This document shows, in pieces, positions 52,661-61,865 of a stretch of 64,000 bases of DNA. Made by a program: the position numbers and the translations under genes. Each line of letters starts with the position of its first letter. Within the stretch, counting starts at the first letter, position 1. The DNA lies in assembly GCF_004365355.1 (NCBI RefSeq), contig NZ_SODP01000004.1:248001-312000 (forward strand), in the 5' to 3' direction. The DNA is from Kribbella pratensis. Lineage in GTDB: Bacteria; Actinomycetota; Actinomycetes; Propionibacteriales; Kribbellaceae. The notes beneath the pieces were generated by a model, which saw only the letters and a program-made list of their open reading frames with translations, did no database searches and had not been told where the DNA came from.

Positions 52661-53319
52661 CGAGACAAAGCTTGCCTCAGACCTGGTAGCAAAGTCCCCA
52701 ACATTAAGCAGAACAGCACGGTAGAAGCGCGTTGCAGGATGCCCGGCGCAGTTACCTCCTGGCCACTCAGCGTCTCGTATGCGACCACCGACCCGAGCCA
52801 GACCTGCGTGACCAGGACTCCACCAGCCAGTACGGCGAGCAGTTTGCTCAACCAACCGCCCCAGCCACGGCGGCGCAGTGCCATCAGAGCGAAGACGGCC
52901 ATGGCAATCGTGCCGGCGCCGGCCATGGTCGAGGTGGCCTCGTGTAACACCAACGCGGCACCGGCCTGCCCGTTCGCCTCGCTCGCACGGCACGCGGCAC
53001 TCGCCGACGGCGCGCAGTCCATCGGCGAGAACGAGTCGAACATCGTCCCGACTGCGAAGACCGCCGTGCTGATCAGCAGCCATCTCAGCTCACGACTCCG
53101 GCGGGCCAGGACGACGGCGAGCAGTGTCAGCACGCTGCTCGACAGGTCCATCGCCCGGCCGTACAGGCTGGTCGACTGGTCCCGGGCGCTGAGCTCGCTG
53201 AGGAACGACGTATGGACGTTCAACGGGAACCCGGCCGCCGCCTCCAGCAACAGGCTGCAGTAGAGCGCGGCCGCGGCCAGCAGCAGGTTGCGGACCGGAC
53301 GGTACGGGACGGAGTCCAT
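52657..53319 (-). CDS. DUF998-family membrane protein
   Basis: A 220-residue integral membrane protein with six likely helices. FPLNVHTSFLSELSARDQSTS, LYGRAMDLSS and the loop VGTMFDSFSPMDCAPSAS fit the DUF998 family of actinobacterial membrane proteins. Function unknown. It forms a two-gene operon with the downstream alpha/beta hydrolase. Confidence 0.8.
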   Translation of the reverse strand: MDSVPYRPVRNLLLAAAALYCSLLLEAAAGFPLNVHTSFLSELSARDQSTSLYGRAMDLSSSVLTLLAVVLARRSRELRWLLISTAVFAVGTMFDSFSPMDCAPSASAACRASEANGQAGAALVLHEATSTMAGAGTIAMAVFALMALRRRGWGGWLSKLLAVLAGGVLVTQVWLGSVVAYETLSGQEVTAPGILQRASTVLFCLMLGTLLPGLRQALSR

Positions 53320-53428
53320 GCCAGTCAGCGTGGCATGACAACCAAAGTATCGGCTGTGGCGTCAGGGGTAGGGTCGAGGTAGTGCTAGGTCGACCGAAGT
53401 CTCAGCGAACTAATGGGATGATCGGCTG

Positions 53429-56400
53429 GTGCGGTCGGAACAAGCAGTAGCGATACCGGTGTGGCAGCACCGAGCCGCGGTCTGGGTCGGCCGCGCCGTT
53501 GTGCTCGCCTCGGTGTGGTCCTTCGTTGCCATCCCGTTGCACATCGGAGCGCCGGTCCTCGTCAAACACGTGGACATGGCGTTCGATTTCGTCGGCATCC
53601 CGGCCGGCCACACGTTCTTCTCCGCCGTCTACCTCGCGGTGGTCGGCAGCGCCTTGCTGCGCGGTAAGCGAGCCGCGCTGCTCTGGGTGCTGTGGGTCTT
53701 CGAAGCGCTGTGGCTCCTCGGCCTGACCACCTACATCGCGTTCAGCTTCGTTCGCCTGAGCAGTCCCGGCGGCGCCGAGTGGCTGTCCGACCTGGACCGC
53801 ACCACGGTCGCGGACGTCGAGTGGGCCATCGTCCAATGGGTCGTCGTCGCCGCGATCATCGTGTTGTTGTGGAAGATCCGCGGTGCTTTCCCGGCCCGCC
53901 TCGCACCCGGGACGCGCCGGCTCGCGGTCGGCGCGCTGGTCTTCGGCATGCTGATCTCGATCGCGGTCAGCATCACGCTCACCCAGATCTTCCCGCGGAC
54001 GCTGGAGGGTCAGCGACAGAAGATCGGCTGGGCGATCATCGCCGCCCTCGGCCAGTCCCGGAGCAAGCTCGGCGGGCACGAAGGGCACGGCTGGGTCGGC
54101 CTGACGGTCGGCGCGATCTCCGCGGCCTCGCTGGTGATCGCGTTCTGGATCTTCCTCCGCTCGGTCCAGCGCGTCCGGTACCTGACCCAGGCCGAGGAGC
54201 TCGAAGTACGACGACTCCTGCTGCTGCACGGAGAGCGCGACTCGCTCGGGTACTTCGCGACCCGCCGCGACAAGGCGGTGGTCTTCTCGCCGGACAACGA
54301 CGCCGCGATCGCCTACCGGGTGGTCAACGGCGTCAGTCTCGCGAGCGGTGATCCACTGGGCGATCCGGTCGCCTGGCCGGCCGCGATCCAGCGCTGGCTC
54401 GCCGAGGCCCGGCTGTACGGCTGGTCCCCCGCCGTCCTGTCCGCGAGCGAGGAGGCGGCCCAGGCGTACGTCGACGCGGGTCTGCGCGCGTTGTCGATGG
54501 GCGACGAGGCGATCATCGATGTCGCGGACTTCACACTCGAAGGCCGGACGATGCGCCCGGTGCGGCAGGCGGTGACGCGCGTACAGCGGGCCGGGTACCA
54601 CGCGGAGGTTGTGCGGCACGGGGATCTGTCGCCGGAGACGTTGTCGCAGTACGTGCAGCTGGCCGAGCGGTGGCGGGGCGCGCGGACCGAGCGTGGGTTC
54701 TCGATGGCGCTCGGACGGCTCGGCGATCCGGCCGATGCGCGGTGCGTGATGGTCATCGCGCGGGATGCGGACGGCGTCGTCCGCGGTCTGTTGTCGTTCG
54801 TCCCGTGGGGCGTGCGTGGTGTGTCGCTGGACCTGATGCGGCGCGACCCGGAGTCCGCGAACGGGTTGATGGAGTTCATGGTCACCTCGCTGATCGAGGC
54901 GGCCCACGATCTCGGCGTACACCGGATCTCGCTGAACTTCGCGATGTTCCGGGAGATCTTCAGCGATGCGGAGCGGGTCGGCGCCGGTCCGGTACTGCGC
55001 CTGACCAACGCGCTGCTCACCGGCGCCTCTCGCTTCTGGCAGCTGGAGAGTCTGTATCAGTCGAACGAGAAGTACCTACCGCGCTGGTCGCCGCGGCTGA
55101 TGTGCTACTCACGGGGTGCGTCGCTCGCACAGGTCGTGCTGGCGGCCGGTACGGCGGAGGGCTTCCTGCCCGCGCCCCGGCCGTGGACCCGCGTCGACAC
55201 CGTCGAAGCGGCCGAGCGGCACGCGATCATGGCCGCAGACGGGCGTGCGTTCGCGACCGCGGTACGCGCACAGGAAGAGGAACTGCTACGGCCGGCGTTG
55301 CCGGAGCGCAGGTTGACCGAGCAGGAGCAGATCCGGCGGACCAAACTGACCGAACTCGTTGCCGCGGGCATCGATCCGTACCCGGTGAGCGTGCCGCGGA
55401 CCGAGACACTCGAGCGGGTGCGGGAGCTGTACCCGAACCTGCCGCCGGATCACCACACCCATCACCTGGTGTCGGTGACCGGGCGCGTGATGCGGATGCG
55501 GAGCCACGGCGGGCTCGCGTTCGCGCAGTTGCAGGACGGATTGACCCAGCTGCAGGTGATGTTCACGGCCGAGGCGTGCGGCGACGTACCGCTCGAGCAG
55601 TGGCGCCGGCTCGTCGACATCGGCGACCACGTCAGCGTGACCGGCGAGGTGGTGACGAGCCGGCGCGGTGAGCTGTCGATCGCGGCGACGTCGTGGATGA
55701 TGGCGGCGAAGTGCCTGCATCCGTTGCCGGACAAGCGGAAGGGCTTCACCGACCCCGAGGCGCGGGTGCGGCAGCGGCACATCGACCTGGTCATGAACCC
55801 GGACTCGCTGCGGATGATGCAGCAGCGCAGCGCCGCCGTACGGGCGATCCGCAACGGCTTCGAGACGCGCGGGTTCATCGAGGTCGAGACGCCGATGCTG
55901 CAGGCGGTGCACGGCGGCGCGAACGCGCGGCCGTTCGTCACCCACATCAACGCCTACGACACCGAACTGTTTCTCCGGATCGCCCCGGAGCTGTTCCTGA
56001 AGCGACTCAGCGTCGGCGGGATGGGCAAGATCTTCGAGCTGAACCGGAACTTCCGCAACGAGGGCGCGGACGCGACCCACAATCCGGAGTTCACCTCGGT
56101 CGAGGCCTACCAGCCGTACGCCGACTACCACGTGATGCGCGAACTGACCCGTGAGCTGCTGATCGAGGCCGCGACCGCGGTCTTCGGCAAGCCGGTGGTA
56201 CGCCGGGCCGACGGCGAGATCGACATCTCCGGCGAATGGCCGGTCGTCACCGTCCACGATGCCGTCGGCCAGGCAGCCGGTGCGGACGTCGATGCGAGCA
56301 CCCCGGTCGAGCGACTGCGGGAGATCTGCGCGGAGCACGGCGTACACACGACGTTCGAGATGTCGGCCGGTGAGCTGGTGCTGGAGCTGTACGACGAGCT

Positions 56401-56785
56401 CGTCGAGCCGAACACGACGTTCCCGACGTTCTACACCGACTTCCCGCTGGAGACCTCGCCGCTGACCCGCAACCACCGCTCAGATCCGCGGCTGGCCGAG
56501 CGCTGGGACCTGGTTGCCTTCGGCGCGGAGATCGGTACGGCGTACTCCGAGCTGGTCGACCCGGTCGAGCAGCGCCGGCGCCTGACCGAGCAGTCGCTGA
56601 AGGCGGCCGCGGGCGATCCCGAGGCGATGTCGCTGGACGAGGACTTCCTGTCGGCACTCGAGTACGCGATGCCGCCGACCGGCGGTCTCGGCATCGGTGT
56701 CGACCGGGTGATGATGATGCTGACCGGCCAGAACATTCGAAGTACGTTGGCGTTCCCGTTCGTTCGTCCCGCCCCCAGGGACTGA
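53429..56785 (+). CDS. lysX: bifunctional lysylphosphatidylglycerol synthetase/lysyl-tRNA synthetase LysX
   Basis: An 1118-residue fusion that charges tRNA-Lys and transfers lysine to phosphatidylglycerol, lowering membrane charge and giving resistance to cationic peptides. The N-terminus has about six membrane helices (20-240), then an MprF-type transferase domain (about 255-590: GDPLGDPVAWPAAIQRWL; DLMRRDPESANGLMEFMV). A class II LysRS follows, with OB-fold (about 680-780) and catalytic core (motif 2 region FRNEGADATHNPEFTSVEAY; motif 3 region GLGIGVDRVMMMLTG). GTG start at 53429. The window also encodes lanthipeptides, so self-protection is a possible benefit, but LysX is widespread in actinobacteria. 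Confidence 0.95.
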   Translation: MRSEQAVAIPVWQHRAAVWVGRAVVLASVWSFVAIPLHIGAPVLVKHVDMAFDFVGIPAGHTFFSAVYLAVVGSALLRGKRAALLWVLWVFEALWLLGLTTYIAFSFVRLSSPGGAEWLSDLDRTTVADVEWAIVQWVVVAAIIVLLWKIRGAFPARLAPGTRRLAVGALVFGMLISIAVSITLTQIFPRTLEGQRQKIGWAIIAALGQSRSKLGGHEGHGWVGLTVGAISAASLVIAFWIFLRSVQRVRYLTQAEELEVRRLLLLHGERDSLGYFATRRDKAVVFSPDNDAAIAYRVVNGVSLASGDPLGDPVAWPAAIQRWLAEARLYGWSPAVLSASEEAAQAYVDAGLRALSMGDEAIIDVADFTLEGRTMRPVRQAVTRVQRAGYHAEVVRHGDLSPETLSQYVQLAERWRGARTERGFSMALGRLGDPADARCVMVIARDADGVVRGLLSFVPWGVRGVSLDLMRRDPESANGLMEFMVTSLIEAAHDLGVHRISLNFAMFREIFSDAERVGAGPVLRLTNALLTGASRFWQLESLYQSNEKYLPRWSPRLMCYSRGASLAQVVLAAGTAEGFLPAPRPWTRVDTVEAAERHAIMAADGRAFATAVRAQEEELLRPALPERRLTEQEQIRRTKLTELVAAGIDPYPVSVPRTETLERVRELYPNLPPDHHTHHLVSVTGRVMRMRSHGGLAFAQLQDGLTQLQVMFTAEACGDVPLEQWRRLVDIGDHVSVTGEVVTSRRGELSIAATSWMMAAKCLHPLPDKRKGFTDPEARVRQRHIDLVMNPDSLRMMQQRSAAVRAIRNGFETRGFIEVETPMLQAVHGGANARPFVTHINAYDTELFLRIAPELFLKRLSVGGMGKIFELNRNFRNEGADATHNPEFTSVEAYQPYADYHVMRELTRELLIEAATAVFGKPVVRRADGEIDISGEWPVVTVHDAVGQAAGADVDASTPVERLREICAEHGVHTTFEMSAGELVLELYDELVEPNTTFPTFYTDFPLETSPLTRNHRSDPRLAERWDLVAFGAEIGTAYSELVDPVEQRRRLTEQSLKAAAGDPEAMSLDEDFLSALEYAMPPTGGLGIGVDRVMMMLTGQNIRSTLAFPFVRPAPRD

Positions 56786-56833
56786 CGGGTACCCTGGCTG
56801 CTTCAGGGGTGAGGGGCTGCTGGGGGGTTGGGG

Positions 56834-57751
56834 ATGAGGCGCTGGGCTGCGCTCTGTGTCGGGGTGGGACTGCTGGCGGGGTGCGCCGCGAAGCCGGGGC
56901 CTTCGCCGACTGCTCCGTCGTCGGCTCCGGCCAGTGCTGCACCGGCGCCGGCGTCGTCCGTTCCGCCGGCGGGGCCGTTGGGTACGGCGGCGTACCAGGC
57001 CGAACTGACCCGGATCGACCAGGTGCTGGCCGCACCGGCCTCACGGCTGACGCGCGTCCGCACCGCCGAGGGACTGAGTGACGCCATGAATACGCTGGCG
57101 GAGACACTCAACACGGTCTCGGTACGGCTGGCCGCGATCAAGGTGACACCGCGACTCGACGCAGCACACTCGTTGCTGCAGGTGCGCATCGGCGTGGCCG
57201 CTACCCAGCTGACCGGCCTGGCGGACGAGACCGAGGACGACGCGCGGTGCGGAGGTGTCGCGTACACCTCGCAGAACGTCCAGCGTCAACTGCGCACCAA
57301 TCTCAGCTCCGCGCTCACGCTGCTGCAACAGCTCAAGCTGACCTTCGGCAAGACGCTGCCCGACCCCGGCCCCGCACCGAAGCAGGTACGCCCGGACAGC
57401 GGCGACGTCCTGGTACAGCGGGGTCCGGGCGGCACCGGACAGCTCAAGATCACCAACGGCACGGCGAAGGACGTCGCGGTCTCGATCGTCACCGACGGCC
57501 AGCCGCCCAGCCGCCCGCAGGTCATGATCTATATCCGGGCGACCAAGTCCACCGCCGTGAAGGAGATCGGCGGCGCCTACCACCTCTACTTCAAGAGCGG
57601 CACCGACTGGGACCCGGACAAGCGCAAGTTTCGCGCCGACTGCGCCTTCAAGAAGTTCGACCAGACCTTCGGCCGCAACCAGGGCTGGCAGGTGAACCTC
57701 CAGCCCACGCCCGGCGGCAACGCCGACACGACCGAGGTCGAGGCCTACTGA
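56834..57751 (+). CDS. lipoprotein of unknown function
   Basis: A 305-residue exported lipoprotein with lipobox LLAGC (Cys17) and a Pro/Ala/Ser-rich linker (about 20-48). A helical middle follows (AELTRIDQVLAAPASRLTRVRTAEGLSDAMNTLAETLNTVSVRLAAIK, about 55-100), and the C-terminal part is beta-rich (GQLKITNGTAKDVAVSIVTDGQPPSRPQVMIYIRATKSTAVKEIGGAYHLYFKSG). I do not recognise a named family. ATG 56834 has a G-rich ribosome site. Convergent with the next gene, two bases apart. Confidence 0.75.
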   Translation: MRRWAALCVGVGLLAGCAAKPGPSPTAPSSAPASAAPAPASSVPPAGPLGTAAYQAELTRIDQVLAAPASRLTRVRTAEGLSDAMNTLAETLNTVSVRLAAIKVTPRLDAAHSLLQVRIGVAATQLTGLADETEDDARCGGVAYTSQNVQRQLRTNLSSALTLLQQLKLTFGKTLPDPGPAPKQVRPDSGDVLVQRGPGGTGQLKITNGTAKDVAVSIVTDGQPPSRPQVMIYIRATKSTAVKEIGGAYHLYFKSGTDWDPDKRKFRADCAFKKFDQTFGRNQGWQVNLQPTPGGNADTTEVEAY

Positions 57752-57753
57752 CC

Positions 57754-58359
57754 CTACAGCCCCAGCTTGTCCAGGAGACCGCCGAGGAGACCGCCGAGGC
57801 CGCCACCACCCGGGTGATCGGGTGGGCTGGTCGGGGTGCTGCTGGTCGGCGGCGGCTCGGTCGGGGTGGACGTCGTCGGTCGCTCGCTGGGCACGGTGGT
57901 CGGGTGGGCGCTCGGCAGCGTGGTCGCCGCCGTCGGGGGCACGGTCGGCGGCACAGTCGGGGGCCGCTCGGTCACCACCGTCGTCGGCCCGGTCGTCTCC
58001 AGGATCTGGGGGGTCGGCGTACCGGCGGTGATCGCGGGATAGCCCGTGGTCGTGAGACCGGTCGGCAACTGGATCTCGCCCGGCTTGGTTGCTGTCGGCA
58101 ACTGCGTCGGTACGGCGCTGGGCGTCGTACCCGTCGACGGCGCCGCGGTGCGCGGGATCGCCGGGAGGTTCTGCGTCGGCCGGCCGGGCTCGATCCCGGC
58201 GACCGGACTGGCAGGCTGCGGACCACGGCTCCAGAACGAGAGCAGTCCGAGCACGAGGCAGCCGAGCAGCACCAGGCCCGCGCCGGCGGCGGCCTGACGA
58301 CGGCGCCGCGGGTTCTGCCAGGGCGGGCGGCGGGAGGCCGTGGCAGAGATGGGCTTCAC
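57754..58359 (-). CDS. single-pass membrane protein with Pro/Thr-rich domain
   Basis: A 201-residue protein with a basic cytoplasmic start (RRPPWQNPRRRRQ), one membrane helix (about 24-44) and a long Pro/Thr/Ser-rich extracytoplasmic stretch with repeated TVPPTVPPT-type units, ending in a Gly/Leu tail (GGLGGLLGGLLDKLGL). The composition suggests a wall-spanning stalk, possibly O-glycosylated. GTG start at 58359. No recognised domain. Confidence 0.65.
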   Translation of the reverse strand: MKPISATASRRPPWQNPRRRRQAAAGAGLVLLGCLVLGLLSFWSRGPQPASPVAGIEPGRPTQNLPAIPRTAAPSTGTTPSAVPTQLPTATKPGEIQLPTGLTTTGYPAITAGTPTPQILETTGPTTVVTERPPTVPPTVPPTAATTLPSAHPTTVPSERPTTSTPTEPPPTSSTPTSPPDHPGGGGLGGLLGGLLDKLGL

Positions 58360-58490
58360 AAGGCCCGCAGATTATCGGTCGAAGAGCCGATTCAAACAGC
58401 CCTTGGAAGAAATTGAACGAAAGAACTTCATATTCCAGTAATTCCGAACCGCCTACGCGACCGTAGGAATGCAGTGCGTTAGCTGACTGC

Positions 58491-59321
58491 TCAGGTCAGC
58501 GCCTGCAGGCCGATGACCGACAGCAGCCGGAGCTTTTCGGCCGCCTCCGTATTCGGCGCGGCCGTGTACACGACCATGCGCAGATCGCTGCCCGGGACCG
58601 CAAGCACGTCGCAGTCGATCGTGAACGCACCGACCTCGGGATGCCGGATCGTCTTTCGCTCGGACCGGTGGAAGCCGACCACCGGCCGCTCCCAGAGTCG
58701 CGCGAAGTCCTTGCGCCGAGCGCGAAGCTCGTCGATCAGCGCCCGGAGATCGGGGTCGTGCGGGTAGCGGGCGAGCGACGCCCGCAGATCCGTCACCATC
58801 GCGGTCCGGAAGTCCCGCTGCTGCTCGGGTGTCTGTACGACGCGATCGCCGGGCGCGACGAAGTGGCGGTAGATGATGTTGCGGTCCCGCCCACGCCACT
58901 CCGATGGATCGCCGATCACGGCGGCGAACAGCGGGTTCCAGGTGATGATCGTCCAGGCGGCGTCGCACACGCACAGCGGTGCGCCGTCGAGCTGGTCGAC
59001 GATCCGCTGCACACCGGGCGGGATGTACGCCGACAGCCGGCCGGGCGACGGCTCGACCTCGCCCGCTAGCAGGAACAGATGGTTGCGCTCGGCATCGGAC
59101 AGCCGGAGCGCCCGGGCCAGCGCGGTGAGCACCTGCGCGGACGGTGAGTCCGACCGGCCCTGCTCGAGCCGGACGATGTAGTCGACCGACAGCCCGGCGA
59201 GCTGGGCCAGCTCCTCGCGCCGCAGCCCCGGCGCGCGCCGCTTTCCACCAGCCGGCAGTCCGACCTGCTCCGGGGTCACGCGATCGCGCCAGGCGTGCAG
59301 CGTCCTACCGAGCTCAGCCAT
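58491..59321 (-). CDS. XRE-family regulator with MmyB-like ligand domain
   Basis: A 276-residue regulator. The N-terminal helix-turn-helix (LRREELAQLAGLSVDYIVRLEQGRSDSPSAQVLTALARALRLS) is followed by an MmyB-type PAS-like domain (about 105-270: CDAAWTIITWNPLFAAVIGDPSEW; HHEV-like RHPEVGAFTIDCDVLAVPGSDLRMVVYTAAP), which binds fatty-acid-like ligands in known members. It is divergent from a short-chain dehydrogenase gene 102 bases away, a very common pairing in which the regulator controls the reductase. Confidence 0.9.
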   Translation of the reverse strand: MAELGRTLHAWRDRVTPEQVGLPAGGKRRAPGLRREELAQLAGLSVDYIVRLEQGRSDSPSAQVLTALARALRLSDAERNHLFLLAGEVEPSPGRLSAYIPPGVQRIVDQLDGAPLCVCDAAWTIITWNPLFAAVIGDPSEWRGRDRNIIYRHFVAPGDRVVQTPEQQRDFRTAMVTDLRASLARYPHDPDLRALIDELRARRKDFARLWERPVVGFHRSERKTIRHPEVGAFTIDCDVLAVPGSDLRMVVYTAAPNTEAAEKLRLLSVIGLQALT

Positions 59322-59423
59322 ACCCCTAGTATTCCGCGTTGATTCCGCCGCAGCCTGGTACTGCCATTCCCTAGGACATTGCGGGTACTACCTGCACGAT
59401 CCCCCCGGCGGGAGGGTGAAGGC

Positions 59424-60116
59424 ATGACCACGACACTCATCACCGGGGCGAACAGAGGCCTCGGATACGAAACCGCCAGGCAGCTGATCGCGGCGGGACA
59501 CACCGTCTACCTCGGCGCCCGCGACCCTGAACGCGGCAAGCAGGCAGCCGCGGACCTCGGAGCGCAGTACGTGCAGTTGGACGTCACGAGCGACGAGTCC
59601 GTCGACGCGGCCGCGCAACAGCTGGATTCACTCGACGTGCTGATCAACAACGCCGGTATCCCCGGTCCGCGCAAGGAGATCCGGGAGCTGACCGCCGACG
59701 TCTTCCGGGAGGTCTTCGAGCTGAACGTGTACGGCCCGGTGCGAATGATCCACCGCTTCCTGCCGCTGCTCGAGCGCAGCGACAACCCGGTCATCGTGAA
59801 CGTCTCCAGCGGTCTCGGCTCGATCGCCACCGCGGTGGATCCGGACGTGGCGAGCAACGTGCCCGTCTGGGTGCCCGCTCCGGCGTACGGCTCTTCGAAG
59901 GCAGCGCTCAACATGCTGACGGTGCAGTACGCGCGGCAGCTGCCGAACCTGCGGATCAACACCGTCGACCCGGGCTACACCGCGACCGACTTCAACGGCC
60001 ACAGCGGCTACCAGACCGTCGAGGAGGGCGCGGAGATCATCGTCCGGCTCGCGCAGATCGATCAGACCGGCCCGACCGCGGAGTACCTGAGTCTGCACGG
60101 CACCGTTCCGTGGTGA
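59424..60116 (+). CDS. short-chain dehydrogenase/reductase
   Basis: A 230-residue NAD(P)-dependent SDR with nucleotide motif TGANRGLG (7-14), LINNAGI, catalytic Ser in VNVSSGLGS, and YGSSK (Tyr/Lys pair). VDPGYTATDFNG is typical of the branch controlled by MmyB-type regulators. Substrate unknown. The ATG at 59424 follows GGAGGGTGAAGG; the 15 codons of open frame upstream are untranslated leader. Confidence 0.92.
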   Translation: MTTTLITGANRGLGYETARQLIAAGHTVYLGARDPERGKQAAADLGAQYVQLDVTSDESVDAAAQQLDSLDVLINNAGIPGPRKEIRELTADVFREVFELNVYGPVRMIHRFLPLLERSDNPVIVNVSSGLGSIATAVDPDVASNVPVWVPAPAYGSSKAALNMLTVQYARQLPNLRINTVDPGYTATDFNGHSGYQTVEEGAEIIVRLAQIDQTGPTAEYLSLHGTVPW

Positions 60117-60128
60117 GGAGAACGGCGA

Positions 60129-61502
60129 TCAGCACTCGATGACGTTGACGGCAAGGCCGCCGCGGGACGTCTCCTTGTACTTGATCTTCATGTCGGCACC
60201 GGTCTCACGCATGGTCTTGATGACCTTGTCGAGCGTGACCACATGGACGCCGTCACCGTGCATCGCCATCCGGGCCGCGTTGATCGCCTTGACCGACGCC
60301 ATCGCGTTCCGCTCGATGCACGGGATCTGGACCAGGCCGCCGACCGGGTCACAGGTCAGCCCGAGGTTGTGCTCCATCGCGATCTCGGCGGCGTTCTCGA
60401 CCTGTTGCGGCGTACCGCCGAGGACCTCGCACAGACCGGCAGCGGCCATCGAGCAGGCGGATCCGACCTCGCCCTGGCAGCCGACCTCGGCGCCGGAGAT
60501 CGACGCGTTCTCCTTGTAGAGCACGCCGATGGCGCCGGCGGTCAGCAGGAACCGTACGGCGCCGTCCTCGGTCGCTCCCGGCACGAACCGCCGGTAGTAG
60601 TGCAGTACGGCGGGAATGATGCCCGCGGCACCGTTCGTCGGCGCGGTGACGATCCGGCCGCCGGACGCGTTCTGCTCGTTGACCGCGAGAGCGAACAGGT
60701 TGACCCAGTCCATCACCTTGAGCGGATCCACCGACCACGGGTCCTGGCTGAGTTTCTTGTGCAGGGCATGCGCCCGGCGCGGTACCGTCAGCCCGCCGGG
60801 CAGGATGCCCTCGGTCTCGCAGCCCTCGCGGACGCAGTCCTGCATGACCTGCCAGATCCGCAGCAGGCCGTCGCGGATCTCGTCCTCGGTCCGCCAGGCC
60901 AGCTCGTTCGCGAGCATCACCTCGCTGATCGACAGCTGCGACTCGCGGCAGCGGTCGAGCAGCTCCGCGCCGGTTGTGAACGGGTATTTCAGCGGGGTCG
61001 TGTCCAGCACGATCCGGTCACCCGCCGCGGCGTTCTCGTCGACGACGAATCCGCCTCCGACCGAGTAGTACGTCCGCTCCCGCAGTACTGCGCCGGTCGC
61101 GTCGCGGGCGCTGAAGATCATCCCGTTCGGGTGGTACGGGAGGGCCTTGCGGCGGTGCATGACCAGATCGGTGTTCTCGTCGAACGCGATCTCGTGCTCG
61201 CCGGCCAGCACGATCCGGCCGCGCTCACGGATCGTCTCGACCCGGGCATCGACCGAGTGCGTGACGACGGTCTCGGGGTCGGCGCCCTCGAGGCCGATCA
61301 GGACGGCCTTGTTGCTGCCGTGACCGTGCCCGGTCGCGCCGAGCGAGCCGAACAGCTGGGCGTGGACGGTCGCCGTCGCGGCCAGCAGGCCGTCGTCGGC
61401 CAGGCCGCGAGCGAAGGTGCGGGCGGCACGCATCGGTCCCACGGTGTGGGAGCTCGACGGGCCGATCCCGATACTGAACAGGTCGAAGACGCTGATCGCC
61501 AT
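60129..61502 (-). CDS. sdaA: L-serine ammonia-lyase, single-chain iron-sulfur type
   Basis: A 457-residue enzyme converting L-serine to pyruvate and ammonia. The N-terminal beta domain has the SSSHTVGPMRA motif, and the C-terminal alpha domain contains GCQGEVGSACSMAAAGLCEVLGG and LTCDPVGGLVQIPCIERN, with the cysteines that hold the catalytic [4Fe-4S] cluster. A glycine riboswitch lies 68 bases upstream on the same strand, tying serine breakdown to glycine supply. Convergent with the SDR gene 12 bases away. Confidence 0.95.
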   Translation of the reverse strand: MAISVFDLFSIGIGPSSSHTVGPMRAARTFARGLADDGLLAATATVHAQLFGSLGATGHGHGSNKAVLIGLEGADPETVVTHSVDARVETIRERGRIVLAGEHEIAFDENTDLVMHRRKALPYHPNGMIFSARDATGAVLRERTYYSVGGGFVVDENAAAGDRIVLDTTPLKYPFTTGAELLDRCRESQLSISEVMLANELAWRTEDEIRDGLLRIWQVMQDCVREGCETEGILPGGLTVPRRAHALHKKLSQDPWSVDPLKVMDWVNLFALAVNEQNASGGRIVTAPTNGAAGIIPAVLHYYRRFVPGATEDGAVRFLLTAGAIGVLYKENASISGAEVGCQGEVGSACSMAAAGLCEVLGGTPQQVENAAEIAMEHNLGLTCDPVGGLVQIPCIERNAMASVKAINAARMAMHGDGVHVVTLDKVIKTMRETGADMKIKYKETSRGGLAVNVIEC

Positions 61503-61865
61503 CGTGTGGAGGTTCCTTCCGGTCGTCGTTGACCGTTTGGTGTCCTCCCCGCTCTGTTGGACCCAACGTCCTCCAGAGATGCCTCGCCCGTGCGGTGAAG
61601 GTGCCTGAGAGATTCTTGGGGAGAGTTGCTCCTACGGCGCCCGGGTCCAGAGTTCGTCTACCTGGCCCGGGACTCTCCCGCACGGGTTCATGCGGCTGTT
61701 GAGTTGACTGACGCTGTGGACGGTACGGCGGTCCGCCCGCCAACGTCAATCCGGCCGCGGCGGACCTGTCCGACCGGTACCCCCAACAAGCCCCGGGCCG
61801 TGCTCGGGGTCTGGCGGGGTTCGTCCCGGATGCCTGCAGCAAGCGATTGCCGAAGGATCGTTCGC
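61503..61865. promoter_or_regulatory. divergent leader region between sdaA and peptidase gene
   Basis: The 363 bases hold the glycine riboswitch (listed separately). From 61687 to 61865 there is about 180 bases of GC-rich sequence that should contain the promoters of both genes. No hexamers stand out. The frame open on the plus strand here has shadow-like composition. Confidence 0.4.
61570..61686 (-). ncRNA. glycine riboswitch upstream of sdaA
   Basis: On the minus strand the hallmarks follow in order: GCGGGAGAGTCCCGGGC, GCCGTAGGAGCAACTCTCCC, ATCTCTCAGGCA, CACCGCACGGGCGAGGCA and CTCTGGAGGA. This is the gcvT-type aptamer, apparently a single one. It lies in the leader of the L-serine dehydratase gene and should switch it on when glycine, interconverted with serine, is abundant. 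Confidence 0.93.
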
